Assembly (NCBI RefSeq): GCF_047675955.1
Contig: NC_132909.1
Location: forward strand, 45,063,931 to 45,127,930
Direction: 5' to 3'
From: Chlorocebus sabaeus
Lineage: Eukaryota; Chordata; Mammalia; Primates; Cercopithecidae
DNA: 64,000 bases
The translations under genes were made by a program, and so were the position numbers. Below, piece after piece: positions 20,404-32,035 of this stretch; within the stretch, counting starts at the first letter, position 1; each line of letters opens with the position of its first letter. A model generated the notes under the pieces. The model saw only the letters and a program-made list of their open reading frames with translations. It made no database searches and had not been told where the DNA came from.

Positions 20404-21947
20404 GGCCAGATGCGGTGGCTTACGCCTGTAATCCCAGCACTTTGGGTGGCTGAGGTTGCTGGATCACCTGAGGTCAGGAGTTCAGGACCAGCCTGGACAA
20501 CATGGTGAAACCACATCTCCACTAAAAATACAAAAATTACCTGGGCGTGGTGGCACACACTTGTAGTCCCAGCTACTTGGGAGGCTGAGACAGGAGAATT
20601 GCTTGAGCCCAGGAGGCGGAGGTTGCAGTGAGCCGAGATCGCGCCACTGCACTCTAGCCTGGGGGACAGAACATGACTCTGTCTCAAAAATAAATAAATA
20701 AAAATACAAAAATTAGCCAGGCATGGTCGCAGGTGCCCGTAGTCCCAGCTACTCAGGAGACTGAGACAGGAGAATTGCTTGAACCCGGGAGGCAGAGGTT
20801 GCAGTGAGCCGAGATCGGGCCACTGCACTCCAGCCTGGGAGACAGAGCAAGACTCTGTCTAAAAACAACAACAACAACAACAACAACAACCACAACCAAG
20901 AAGAAACTTGTGAAGCTACCTCGTTCTGGATTTCTTCTTAATGCTAGATAAATAAGCCAAAGGGCCAGTGGTGGTAGCTCACGCCTGTAATCCCAGCACT
21001 TTGGGAGGCCAAGGCAGTCAGATCACTTGAGGTCAGCAGTTTGAGGCCAGCCTGACCAACATGGTGAAACCCCGTTTCTGCTAAAAATACAAAAAATTAG
21101 TGGTGCATCCTGTTATCCCAGCTACTCAGGAGGCTGAAGCAAGAGAATTGCTTCAACCCAAGAAGCAGAGCTTGCAGTGAGCCAAGATCGCACCACTGCA
21201 CTCCAGCCTGGGCGACAGAGTGAGACTCCGTCTCAAAAAAAAAGAGTTTTTCTTTGGCATGGCCTGGAATCCACTGCTTTCTGAGGCCAAGGCAGGAGGA
21301 TCCCTTGAGGCTAGGAGTTCAAGACCAGCATGGACAACATAGTAAAGCCCCATTTCTGCCAAAAATAAAAAAATAAAAAACCATTTTTTCTTTAAATGAG
21401 CTGGGTGTGCTGCACGTGCCTATAGTCCCAGCTACTCAGGAGGCAGGGAGGAGACTGGTTTCAGAATTATTCAAGCAGATTACGTTTATTGTGCACTTTA
21501 TTATTATTATGTATGTTTTTCGAGACAGAGTTTCGCTCTTGTTGACCAGGCTGGAGGGAAATTTGCAATCTCGGCTCACTGCAACCTCCACCTCCCAGGT
21601 TCAAGCAATTCTCCTGCCTCAGCCTCCCAAGTAGCCAGGATTATAGAAGCTTGCCACCATGCCCAGCTCATTGTTGTATTTTTAGGGGAGACGGGCTTTC
21701 ATCATGTTGGCTAGGCTGGTCTCAAACTCCTGACCTCATGATCCGCCTGCCTTGGCCTCCCAAAGTACTGGGATTACAGGTGTGAGCCACTTCACCCGGC
21801 CTATTTCTGTTATTATTACATTGTAATAATACAGCTGACCATAATGTAGAAACAGTGGGAGCTCTGAGCTTTATTTTCTGCAACTAGATAGTCCTATCTG
21901 GGAGTGATGGGAGACAGTAACAGATCATCAGGCATTAGATTCTCTCT

Positions 21948-21979
<32 letters not shown>

Positions 21980-22255
21980 AGACAGTCTCACTCCGTTGCC
22001 CAGGCTGGAGTGCAGTGATAGGATCTCAGCTCATTTCAACCTCCACCTCCCAGGTTCAAGTGATTCTCGTGCCTCAGCCTCCCGAGTAGCTGAGATTACA
22101 GGTACGCACCACCACACACGGCTAATTTTTGTATTTTTAGTAGAGATGGGGTTTGCCTTGTTGGCCAGACCGTCTCAAACTCCTGACGTCAAGTGATCTG
22201 CCTGCCTCAGCCTCCCAAAGTGCTGGGATTACAGGCGTGAGCCACTGCGCATGGC
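20404..22255. mobile_element. Alu group
   Basis: Forward 20,404-20,700 and a right half at 20,703-20,865 ending in (ACA)n; forward 20,965-21,245; fragments 21,250-21,450; reverse 21,515-21,805 and 21,960-22,255. Confidence 0.88.
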
Positions 22256-22829
22256 AGCTTCCTTCCTTTTTATGAGGACATCTGGAGAGTCTTGAGTCTG
22301 TGACCCAACACTGTGAGCCCTGTCCATGCTCTGACCCCAGGACTCCCTGCCTGGAGTCTCAGAGTTGGGAGAGAAACCTACAGGTCCAGCCTTTTGCAGA
22401 CTCTCCTCCTCTGCCACAGCTGTGAGCTCTGACCTGGTTAGAGGGCATGAGGCACCTTCAAGCATCTTGTCTCAAAAAAACAAATGTTTGGGCAAGGCTT
22501 AAATTCAGCAAACAGCCTGTGCTTCCATGCAGGATGGCTGGGCCGGTGTGGGCTGGGGCAGGAACCTGGCGTTAACATGCAGCCAAGCCCCTCAGAGACA
22601 CAAAACCTCTGTTTGCTTTGTGGACTTGACCCGTTGCCCCAGTAGACTGGAATCTGTGGGCTTCCCACAGCCTTTGTCCACCCTGGGTGTGTTTTCCCTT
22701 TTTTCTGGTAACTGCCAATCTGGTGCCTCTTTCCCTGCATCAACCTTGCTCCCCATCAGCAACTGAGGCTTGGGTCTTTACTGTGGCCACACATCCGGCC
22801 AAGGGCACACTTACTTTGTTTTGTTTTGT
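22256..22829. other. Intergenic unique sequence
   Basis: About 570 bases carry no repeat that I recognise and no convincing frame. It is the longest apparently unique stretch in the left half of the window besides the CpG island. Confidence 0.4.
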
Positions 22830-23111
22830 TTTGTTTTTAGGCAGCCTGTTGCCCAGGCTGGAGTGCAGTGGTGGGGTCTTGGCTCACTGCAACCTCCAAC
22901 TCCCGGGTTCAAGCAATCTTCATGCCTCAGCCTCTGGAGTAACTGGGATTACAGGTGTGCACCACCATGCCCAGGTAATTTTTGTATTTTTAGTAGAGAC
23001 AGGGTTTCTGCATGTTGGCCAGACTGGTCTCAAACTCCTGACCTCAGGTGATCCACCCACCTCGGCCTCCCAAAGGGCTGAGATTACAGGTGTGAGTCAC
23101 TGTGCCCGGCC
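22830..23111 (-). mobile_element. Alu next to LTR copy A
   Basis: Reverse Alu preceded by (GTTTT)n. Confidence 0.92.
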
Positions 23112-23429
23112 GATATTATAATTTATGGTAAGATAAATATTTGGTCTTTGCCCCAGTTCCTGACACAGAGCTCCTGAGATCTTTGCAATCTCCTGAGTGA
23201 TGGGAACATCTGATGCAGAGTTTCAAATTTCCTGGGTGACATGAGTGTCTTTTGTTCTAATGAGGTGACGCTTGGGAGGTTCCTGGGTCAGGGGCCAAGA
23301 AGATCAAGCCATGCTTATGAGCCTGGAGCTTTCCGCCTCACCCCATTTCTCTGGAAAGGGAAGAGGGCCTGGAAATGGAGTTATTAACCGATCATGGCTT
23401 CGTAACAAAGCTTCCATAAAAATCCCTCG

Positions 23430-23735
23430 GCCGGGCGTGGTGGCTCACACCTGTAATCCCAGCACTTTGGGAGGCTGAGGCAGGCGGATCAGGAGGTCAG
23501 GAGGTCGAGACCATCCCAGCTAACACAGTGAAACCCCATCTCTACTAAAAATACAAAAGATTAGCCAGGCGTGGTGGTGGGTGCCTGTAGTCCCAGCTAC
23601 TCGGGAGGCTGAGGCAGGAGAACGGTGTGAACCTGGGAGGCAGAGCTTGCAGTGAGCCGAGATCGCACCACTGCACTCCAGCCTGGGTGACAGAGTGAGA
23701 CTCCATCTCAAAAAAAAAAAAAAACAAACACCTCA
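23430..23735 (+). mobile_element. AluY inside LTR copy A
   Basis: Forward, little-diverged Alu splitting the LTR after 'ataaaaatccctc'. Confidence 0.92.
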
Positions 23736-23879
23736 ACAACAGAGTTTGAAGAGCTTCCACATTGGTAAACACTTCCACGTACCAGGAGGGTGGTGGACCC
23801 CACTCCCTGGAGGCAAAAGCTCCTGTCTCCCTCCAGACCCTGCTCTAGGTATCTCCTCATCTGGCTGTTCACCTGCATC

Positions 23880-23885
<6 letters not shown>

Positions 23886-23916
<31 letters not shown>

Positions 23917-23930
23917 TATTATTATTTTGA
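23886..23930. repeat. (ATT)n microsatellite
   Basis: About 15 ATT units with one 'act' interruption, grown from the A-tail of the minus-strand Alu that follows. Confidence 0.9.
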
Positions 23931-25745
23931 GATGGAGTTTCGCTCTTGTTGCCCAGGCTGGAGTACAGTGGTGCGATCTTAGCTCACTGCAACCTTCACC
24001 TCCCAGGTTCAAGCAATTCTTCTGCCTCAGCCTCCCAAGTAGCTGGGATTACAGGCATGTGCCACCACACCCAGCTAATTTTGTATTTTTGGTAGAGACG
24101 GGGTTTCTCCATGTTGGTCAGGCTGGTCTTGAACTCCTGACTTCAGGTGATCCGCCCACTTTGGGCTCCCAAAGTGCTTGGATTATAGGCGTGAGCCACC
24201 GTGTGCAGCTATTATTATTTTTCTTTTTTCTTTTTCTTTTTCTTTTTTTTTTTTGAGATGGAGTTTCACTCTTGTTGCCCAGGCTGGAGTGCAGTGGTGC
24301 AATCTCGGCTCACTGCAACCTCCGCCACCTGGGTTCAGGCGATTCTCCTGTCTCAGCCTCCCAAGTAGCTGGGATTACAGATGTGTGTCACCATGCCCGG
24401 CTAATTTTTTGTATTTTTAGTAGAGACAGGGTTTCACTATGTTGGCGAGGCTGATCTCGAACTCTTGACTTCAGGTGATTACCTGCGTCAGCCTCCCAAA
24501 GTGCTGAGATTACAGGCGTGAGCCACTGTGCCTAGCCACCAATTTTTTTTTTTTTTTTTAAGCAGGGTCTTGTTCTGTCACCCAGGCTGGAGTGCAGGGG
24601 TGATCTTGGCTCACTGCAACGTCCACCTCCCAGGCTCAAGCAGTCCTCCCACCTCAGCCTCCTGTGTAGCAGGGATCTCAAGTGGGTGCCTCCAACAGCT
24701 GGCTGTTTTTTTTGTATTTTTCATAGAGACAGGGTTTCACCACGTTATGCAATCTGGTCTTGAATTCCTGAGCTTGACTGATTCTCCCACCTTGGCCTCC
24801 CAAAGTGCTGGGATTACAGGTGTGAGCCACTGCACCTGGCCATGCCCCCTTTTTAAAAAAATAATACTGTTTAAAGTTTTTTTTTTTTTTGAGATGGAGT
24901 CTCGCTCTGTCGCCCAGGCTGTAGTGCAGTGGCCGGATCTCAGCTCTCTGCAAGCTCCGCCTCCTGGGTTTACACCATTCTCCTGCCTCAGCCTCCCGAG
25001 TAGCTGGGACTACAGGTGCCCACCACCTCGCCTGGCTAGTTTTTTGTATTTTTTTTTAGTAGAGACGGGGTTTCACCATGTTAGCCAGGATGGTCTCGAT
25101 CTCCTGACCTCGTGATCCGCCCGTCTCGGCCTCCCAAAGTGCTGGGATTACAGGCTTGAGCCACCGCGCCCGGCCTAAAGTTTTTTTTTTTTAGATGACG
25201 TTTTGCTCTTGTTGCCCAGGCTGGAGTGCAATGGCGTGATTTTGGCTCACTGCAACCTCTGCCTCCCGGGTTCAGGTGATTCTTCTGTCTCAGCCTCCCA
25301 AGTAGCTGGGATTACAGGCATATGCCACTACGCTTGGCTAATTTTTGTATTTTTAGTAGAGATAGGTTTTGAACTCCTGACCTCAGGTGATCTGCCCACC
25401 TTGGCCTCCCAAAGTGCTGGGATTATAGGCATGAGCCACTGTGGCTGGCCACCAATTTTTTTTTTTTTAAGATGAGGTCTTGCTCTGTTGCCCAGGCTGG
25501 AGTACAAGGATGCGATCTCAGCTCACAGCAACCTCCACCTCCTGGGCTCAAGCAATTCTCCCATTCCAACCTCCTGAGTAACTGGGACCACAGGCACACA
25601 CCACTATGCCCAGCTAATTTTTTGTATTTGTTGTAAAGACGGGGTTTCACCATGTTGCCCAGGCTGGTCTCAAACTCCTGAGCTCGAGTGATCCTCCCAA
25701 CTTGGCTTCCCAAAGTGCTGGGATTACAGGAAGGGACTCTGTGCC
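23930..25745 (-). mobile_element. Stack of six reverse Alus inside LTR copy A
   Basis: 23,930-24,215, 24,240-24,540, 24,541-24,842, 24,875-25,178 (young), 25,180-25,455 and 25,456-25,745. Confidence 0.9.
24875..25178 (-). mobile_element. Young AluY within an Alu stack
   Basis: It carries 'ggccggatctcagctc', 'ctagttttttgta' and 'aggcttgagccacc', flanked by 'ttaaagtttttt' on the left and 'ctaaagtttttt' on the right. Confidence 0.9.
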
Positions 25746-26046
25746 TAGCCTAAGGGAGTCTTGATTTATAGCCAGTGCATTAGAAGTACAGGTGAAAACC
25801 TACTGTTTGCACATGGCATCTGCAGTAGGGACCGTCTTGTGGGACTGAGCCCTTAACCTGTGGGATCTGATACTATCTTCAGGTAGATAGCTTCTGAACT
25901 AAATTGAATTTAAAAACAGCCAGCTAAAAAATAAAAAGACAAAAAACCACCCAAACAAAAAAACCCCACCCAGTTGGTGTCTGCTGGAGAATTACTTGAT
26001 GTTTGGAAAAGTTCCCATATATCTGGTGTCAGAAATGTTGTGCTAA

Positions 26047-26340
26047 GGCCAGGCACAGTGGCTCATGCCTGTAATCCCAGCACTTTGGGAGTCTGAGGCT
26101 GGCAGATCACCTGAGGTCAGGAGTTCGAGACCAGCCTGGGCAACATTGTGAAACTCCATCTCTACTAAAAATACAAGTTAGCTGGGCGTGGTGGCGCACT
26201 CCTGTAGTCCCAGCTACACGGGAGGCCAAGGCAGGAGAATCGTTTGAACCCACAAGGCAGAGGGTTGCAGTGAGCGGAGATCATGCCATTGTACTTCAGC
26301 CTAGGCAATAGAATGAGACTCCATCTGAAAAAAGAAAAAC
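26047..26340 (+). mobile_element. Alu between LTR copy A and pol
   Basis: Flanked by 'agaaatgttgtg' at 26,031 and 26,359, so it inserted just after the primer-like site. Confidence 0.92.
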
Positions 26341-26620
26341 GAAAAGAAGGAAAAGAAAGAAATGTTGTGTTGAGTGATGTGTGAGCAGAAAAAAATTAAT
26401 TTATGTTTTCTTCTAACTTTTGGTGTCACAAGTGGGATTTGGACGTGATGCAGTTCTTAAGTGTAATAATACACTATCTCGATGACATTATGATATTATT
26501 GGAAACTGAAGATCAGGCTAGGACTGAGTTGAATGCAGTGGTGACCCACATGCCCAACCAAAGCTGGCTAATAGCTGTCCAAAAGGTGAAATTCTTAGAA
26601 TAATCTAGGCAGGAGCCACC
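26340..26620 (+). pseudogene. Decayed retroviral pol (reverse transcriptase) fragment
   Basis: A 66-codon frame at 26,403-26,603 includes HYLDDIMI, the YxDD catalytic motif of retroviral reverse transcriptase. It is followed by an acidic stretch and ends at KFLE, like the palm region of ERV-L-type pol. It lies about 360 bases past the primer-like site of LTR copy A, about 300 of them an inserted Alu. Gag and protease are therefore deleted. No flanking domain is open, so this is a dead relic. Confidence 0.65.
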
Positions 26621-26654
26621 GAGGATAGTGCACAAGTGACTAAAAATAAATTGT

Positions 26655-26960
26655 TGGCCAGGTGTGGTGGCTTACACCTGTAATCCCAGCACTTTGGGAG
26701 GCCGAGGCAGGTGGATCACCTTAGGTCGGGAGTTCGAGATTAACCTGACCAACATGGAGAAATCCTGTCTCTACTAAAAATACAAAATTAGCTGGGCATG
26801 GTGGTGCATGCCTGCAATCCCAGTTACTCAGGAGGCTGAGGCAGGAGAATTGCTTGAACCCAGGGGGTGGAGGTTGCAGTGAGCTGAGATCTCACCACTG
26901 CACTCCAGCCCGAGTGACAGAGCAAGATTCCACCAAAAAAAAAAGAAAGAAAGAAAAGAA
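26655..26960 (+). mobile_element. Alu
   Basis: Forward Alu with an AAAG-rich tail. Confidence 0.92.
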
Positions 26961-26984
26961 AGAAAAAAAGAAACTGCTGTTGTT

Positions 26985-27425
26985 ACCTACCCCCAGGACC
27001 AAACAAGAAACATCAGTGTTTCTGGAGTCTCCAGCAGGACTCAGTCCCAACACCTCTGCTCCCCATGAATTCAGAGAACAGATTGGGGCTGGAAGAGTCT
27101 TCAGTAGGTCCAAGGCCATGCACAAGCCCCACTGCCCAGAGGAGAGGGAGATTCGGGTCCTCCAGTGGTCCCCACGCCGATTTGTTTGACAGATTGCAGA
27201 GGTCCAAGCACAGGTAGCCTCTGTGTCCCCCAGCCTCAGGCCTCAGTGTCTGGCACTCCAGCTTCACAGGCGTTTGCAGTGGGGCATCCTCAGGGAATAC
27301 AAAGTTTTGTGAAGACCTGGAGATCTTTTTTTCAAAAGCACAATTACAAGTTTTCACACAGACTTGTCTTCATTCATACCTAAAACTCTCATTTCCGGTA
27401 GAAAATATGCACCAGTGAAAAACAG
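26985..27425. other. Intergenic unique sequence with a 114-codon minus-strand frame
   Basis: The frame at 27,357-27,013 is free of Alu sequence. I find no motif in it, no splice or promoter support and no family resemblance. It is listed only as an unexplained open frame. Confidence 0.3.
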
Positions 27426-27429
27426 GGCA

Positions 27430-28050
27430 TGGGGCTGGGCATGGTGGCTCATGCCTATAATCCCAGCACTTTGGGAAGCTGAAGCAGGAGGATTGCTTCA
27501 GCACAAGAGTTCAAGACCAGCCTGGGCAACTTAGTGAGTTGCTGTCTCTACAAAAGATAAAAAATTAGCTGGGTACGGTGGTGTGTGCCTGTAGTCCCAG
27601 CTACTTGGGAGGCTGAGGTGGGAGGATGGATTGAGCCTGACAGTTTGAGGCTGCAGTGAATCAAGATCTCCCCACTGCACTCCACCCTGGGCAACAGAGA
27701 AAGATTCTCTTTCTAAAAATGTTTAAAAATAAAAATAAATAGTCTGGGCAGGGTGGCTCATGCCTGTAATCCCAGCACTTTGGGAGGCGGAAGTGGGCAG
27801 ATCACTTGAGGCCAGGAGTTTGAGACCAGGCTGGCCAACATAGCAAAACCCCATCTCTACTAAAAATACAAAAATTAGCCAGGCCTGCGGCACACCTCTG
27901 TAATCCCAGCTACTTGGGAGGCTGAGGAAGGAGAATCGCTTGAACCCAGGAGGCAGAGGCTGCAATGAGCTGAGATCGCACCACTGCACTCCAGCCTGGG
28001 CAACAGAGTGAGACTCCATCTCAAAATAATAATAAAAAATAAATAAATAA
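27430..28050 (+). mobile_element. Two forward Alus
   Basis: 27,430-27,740 and 27,745-28,050. The second abuts LTR copy B. Confidence 0.92.
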
Positions 28051-28600
28051 TATTTGGTCTTTTGACCCCAGTTCCTGACACAGAGTGATGGGAATGTCTG
28101 ACACAGAGCTCCTAAATCCCCTAGAATTTCCTGGGTGACAGGAGCGTCTTTGGTTCTAAAAAGATGACTCTTTGTGGGTTCCTGGGTGGGGACCAAAAAG
28201 ACCAAGCCGTGATTAGAAGCCTGGAGCTTTCAGCCCCACCCCCTTTCTCTGGAGACCGGAGGGGAGCTGGAGACTGAGTTAATAATCATCATGCCTTCAC
28301 AATGAAGCCTCCATAAAAATCCCCAAAAGATGGGGTTTGAAGAGCTTCCGAGTCGATGAACACATCTGCAGGTTGCAAGGGTGGGGTACCCCACTCTACA
28401 GAGACCATTGTGTCTCAAGGCGGGGCCGTTTTGTGGGATTGAGCCCTTAACCTGTGGGATCTGATGCTGCGTCTGAGTAGATAGCATCAGAACCAAATTG
28501 CATCAGAGGAATCCCAGCTGGTGTCCACTGGAAAATTGCTTGCTATGTGGAAAAAATAAAAACAACCCGCACATCTGGTGTCAGAAGTGTAGTGTTGAGT
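28050..28600 (+). mobile_element. ERV LTR copy B with tRNA-Leu-like primer site
   Basis: This is the second copy of the LTR at 23,112-26,045, in the same orientation. It ends 'cccgcaca', followed by 'tctggtgtcagaagtg' at 28,574-28,589. It lacks the middle part present in copy A ('tgctctaggtatctcctcatc' region), so it carries an internal deletion. An Alu abuts its left edge at about 28,050. The sequence after the primer-like site (to about 28,980) is AT-rich and I do not recognise it as retroviral. Confidence 0.65.
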
Positions 28601-28985
28601 GGGGTGTGTGTTTTGTTTGTTTCTCTTACAATGTGTTTTGAAATAAAACCAATATTCAGCCGCAAAGCAACCGCATTGGTCACATTTCTGCGATTGTGTT
28701 GATGTTTTTCTTGATTTCGTCAAACATGAGAGCCACGGGGGGCTGCAGATTTTCATAACAACGCCTTCAGGATAAATTGGCTTTTGAAATTATTTTGTGA
28801 TTTAAAAAAAAAAAAGAAAAACCAAATTTAAAAAGTAAATTAAAAAAAGATTTAATAATATTTATATGTATTCAAAAGAATATTTAATCAGATTTATATG
28901 TATTCACCAGGAAACATTTTTATGATTTGTTTTGGAAGGACAAAAGAAATTTTCACAGTAATGTGAATTTTGTAATCTAATTTGT
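28600..28985. other. AT-rich intergenic sequence after LTR copy B
   Basis: It contains repeated 'atttatatgtattca' (28,860 and 28,900) and homopolymer A runs. No gene is seen. Its origin is not recognised. Confidence 0.4.
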
Positions 28986-29280
28986 TTTTTTTTTTTCTTT
29001 TTTTTAGATTTTTGAGGCAGGGTCTCACTCCCATCACCCAGGCTGAAGTGCAGTGGCGTGATCACGACTCACTGCAGCCTCGACTTCCAGGCTCAGGTGA
29101 TCCTCCCACCTCAGCCTCCTGTGTAGCTGGGACCACAGGCATGCATCACCACACCAGGCTAATATTTGTCTTTTTTGTAGAGATGCAGTTTCACCATGTT
29201 GCCCAGGCTGGTCTCAAACTCCTGGGCTCAGATGATTGTCCTGCCTCCCAAAGTGGTGAAGCACTGCACCCAGCTCATTT
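28985..29280 (-). mobile_element. Alu
   Basis: Old reverse Alu with a truncated left arm end. Confidence 0.88.
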
Positions 29281-29489
29281 TTCTAAGGAAAGAAAAAAAA
29301 GTCTTCCTCTCTACATTTTCTTTTTTTCATGTTTGAGGGCTCTGCATTGCTGGGGCAACTGTGGATTTGATCAGCTCCTTGAACAATCCATTGCCAGGTC
29401 AGGACTTGGAGAAAGCAATGTAGATGACCCAGAGAGGGGCAGCAACTGGCTGCAAGCCACACAGCAATTTCATTATGATTCCATCCTTA

Positions 29490-29792
29490 GGCCGGGTGCA
29501 GTGGCTCATGCCTGTAATCCCAGCACTTTGGAAGGCCAAGGTGGGCAGATCACTTGAGGTCAGGAGCTCAAGACCAGACTGGCCAACATGGCGAAACCCT
29601 GTCTCTACTAAAAATATGAAAATTAGCTGGGCGAGGTGGCGGGAGCCTGTAATCCCAGCTACTCGGAAGGCTGAGGCAGGAGAATCGCTTGAACCCGGGA
29701 GGCAGTGATTGCAGTGAGCCAAGATTACGCTACTGCACTCCAGCGTGGGTGACAGAGCAAGAGTCTGTCTCAATAAAAAAAAAAAAAAAAGA
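29490..29792 (+). mobile_element. Alu
   Basis: Forward, flanked by 'gattccatcct' at 29,478 and 29,791. Confidence 0.93.
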
Positions 29793-29794
29793 TT

Positions 29795-30470
29795 CCATCC
29801 TGGTGGGGTAGGTGGCATGAGGTGAGCTACCTCCTGAGAGCCACCAGTTTTGGGATGATCCTCAATCCCAGCCCCAGTCTGAGACCTGGCTCTGGGGAGG
29901 ATATAATGTAGGGGAGACCCTCCATCCTTGCCGTGCTGTGCCCCAGGTGGGCCTGGAGCCAGCCACACCTGAAGCTGACACAGCCCTGGGCCTGGGTAGG
30001 AGGCAAGTGGAGTCGTTCCAGTGGAAACTTACCTGCTTCCTGCCTGGTCTTGTCCTCTACTCTGCCTGGCTTCTTGACAACTCTCCCGCTGTACCAGAAA
30101 GAACAGGAATTCGGGGCCTCAGTATTAGCTTAAGCTACAGATACCAAGATCAGCAGGGGAGACAGAGACAAGCCTGTGGACCTAAAGGGGAGGGGCCCCA
30201 CCTCACAGTCATTTAGGAGAACATTCAACAGGGCTGCAGGATAGGGCTCAGAGGGCGAGGAGGAAAAGGAGGCAAGGGCACTGCCGAGGGTGCTGGGGTA
30301 GGCAGCAGGGTTGCCCGGAGGAAGAGAAGATTCTGGGAGGAGGCCTCTGGAGCTGCTCGGTTGAAGTCACCCAGTTGACCTTATGCAGAGGTTCCAGGAT
30401 TCCTGTGGAATCAGCTCAGCAGCAGGGTACTGAGCTGCCGGGAAGAGGTCAGGGCTCTTGGTGCATGCAA
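29795..30470. other. Intergenic unique sequence
   Basis: This is GC-moderate, non-Alu sequence. A 92-codon plus-strand frame (29,938-30,216) has no recognisable domain. 30,230-30,330 is purine-rich (aggaggaaaaggaggc). Confidence 0.35.
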
Positions 30471-30722
30471 AAATGCTAAATAAAACATTAGCAAATTGAG
30501 TTCAGCTGTGCTTTAAAAGACACTATACTGGGAGTATGCAGGGTCTTATTCCAAAGAGACAAGGAAAGTTCAGCTTTAGAATGCTTCATTTATTTAATGA
30601 AAAAATAAAAGGAGAAAAATTCCATGTGATCATTTCACCATGGAAAAACTATGGATAACATTCAGAAACCACTTTCCCTTTTTTTTTCTTTTTTTTTAAG
30701 TTCTTAGAATTTTTCTTAAAAG

Positions 30723-30750
30723 TTCTAATCACCATCGATGGTGATTAGAA
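30723..30750. repeat. 28-base perfect palindrome without spacer
   Basis: The left half is ttctaatcaccatc (30,723-30,736) and the right half is its exact reverse complement, centred on ATCGAT. It sits inside L1-derived sequence where no palindrome is expected. Confidence 0.95.
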
Positions 30751-30784
30751 AGGATCACCTCTTGCATCCTGTTAGACGGTAAAA

Positions 30785-31090
30785 CAGAGCTGGGTGCAGT
30801 GGCTCATGCATGTAATCCCAGCACTTTGGGAGACAGAGGGGGCAGATCACCTGAGGTCAGGAGTTCGAGACCAGCCTGGCCAACATCGTAAAACCCCGCC
30901 TCTACCAAAAACACAAAAATTACCCAGGTGTGGTGGCGTGTGCCTGTAATCTCAGCTACTCAGGAGGCTGAGGCAGGAGAATCACTTGAACCTGGGAGGC
31001 AAAGGTTGCAGTGAGCTGAGATTGTGCCATTGCACCCTAGCCTGGGTGACATAGCAAGACTCTGTCCCCCACCACACACACAAAACAAAA
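30785..31090 (+). mobile_element. Alu inside L1
   Basis: Forward Alu bounded by 'gacggtaaaacag' and 'gatggtaaaacag'. Confidence 0.93.
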
Positions 31091-31324
31091 AAGATGGTAA
31101 AACAGGATGCACAACATATTTTAGGATGAGGCAGGAATGCCTCAAATCATGGCTAATATTTAATACTTATGTGGGAGGTGCTGGCCAATGCAATAAGATA
31201 AGAAAAAGAATTGAGACTGGATGATATGACCATCTACAGAAAATGAAAAAGAATAAATAAACAAAATGAATAGAACTGAGGAAGATGCTAAAAGCAAGAC
31301 CAATATAGATTAACCATGGGGATT

Positions 31325-32020
31325 TATTTATTTATTTATTGAGACGGAGTCTCGTTCTGTCACCCAGGCTGGAGTGCAGTGGCATGATCTCTATCTAGGG
31401 CAGACTGGGGTGCAAGGAGGATTTTGGAGTTTTTTTTTGAGACAGAGTCTCAGTCTGTCACCCAGGCTGGAGTGCAGTGGTGCAATCTTGGCTCACTGCA
31501 ACCTCCGCCTCCGGGTTCAAGTGATTCTCCTGCCTCAGCCTCCTGAGTAGCTGGGATTACAGGCGTGTGCCACCACACCCAGCTAATTTTTGTATTATTT
31601 AGTAGAGACGGGGTTTCACCATGTTGGTCATGCTGGTCTTGAACTCCTGACCTCGTGATGCACCTGCCTTGGCCTCCCAAAGTGCTGAGATTACAGGTGT
31701 GAGCCACCACACCCACCCCAATACATTTTTTTTAAGATACTAGTTTCACTCTGTTACCCAGGCTAGAGTGCAGTGGCATGGTCATAGCTCCTTGCAGCCT
31801 AGAACTCTTGGGTTCAAGCAATCCTTCTTCCTCTGCCTCCTGAGTAGCTAGAACTATAGGTACACACCACCCTGCCTGATTAATTTTTTTATTTTTAGAG
31901 ATGGAGGTCTCACTATATTTTTCCAGTTGGTTTCAAATTCCTGGCCTCAAGCGATCCTCCTGCCTCAGGCTTTGAAAGCCCTGGGATTATAGGCATGAGC
32001 CACCAAATCCAGCAATAAAC
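31325..32020 (-). mobile_element. Reverse Alus
   Basis: Fragment 31,340-31,400, Alu 31,430-31,725 and an old Alu 31,727-32,020. Confidence 0.88.
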
Positions 32021-32035
32021 ATCAATACTTTTTTT

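Larger units (their letters stand above)
23112..26045 (+). mobile_element. ERV LTR copy A, split by nested Alus, ending in a tRNA-Leu-like primer site
   Basis: Non-Alu pieces at 23,112-23,429, 23,735-23,885 and 25,746-26,045 align in order with the LTR at 28,050-28,575. Shared anchors include 'ccagttcctgacacagag', 'gcctggagctttc', 'gagcccttaacctgtggga' and the end. After the LTR end, 'tctggtgtcagaaatg' at 26,019-26,034 resembles the tRNA-Leu primer-binding site of ERV-L-type elements. The breaks are an Alu at 23,430-23,735, a stack of six Alus at 23,930-25,745 and another Alu at 26,047. I cannot name the LTR family securely. Confidence 0.65.
30470..31320 (+). mobile_element. Second L1 ORF2 fragment, split by an Alu
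   Basis: 'attagcaaattgagttcagc' and 'ggtgctggccaatgcaata' are L1 ORF2 landmarks, and the second piece overlaps the region also found at 34,510-34,600. This is therefore a different L1 copy. An Alu at 30,785-31,090 is bounded by a 'atggtaaaaca'-type duplication. A 28-base palindrome lies at 30,723-30,750. Confidence 0.7.

Noticed and set aside
26403..26603. Functional reverse transcriptase
   Set aside because: Only a palm-domain scrap of about 66 codons remains, with stops on both sides and no gag, protease or integrase.
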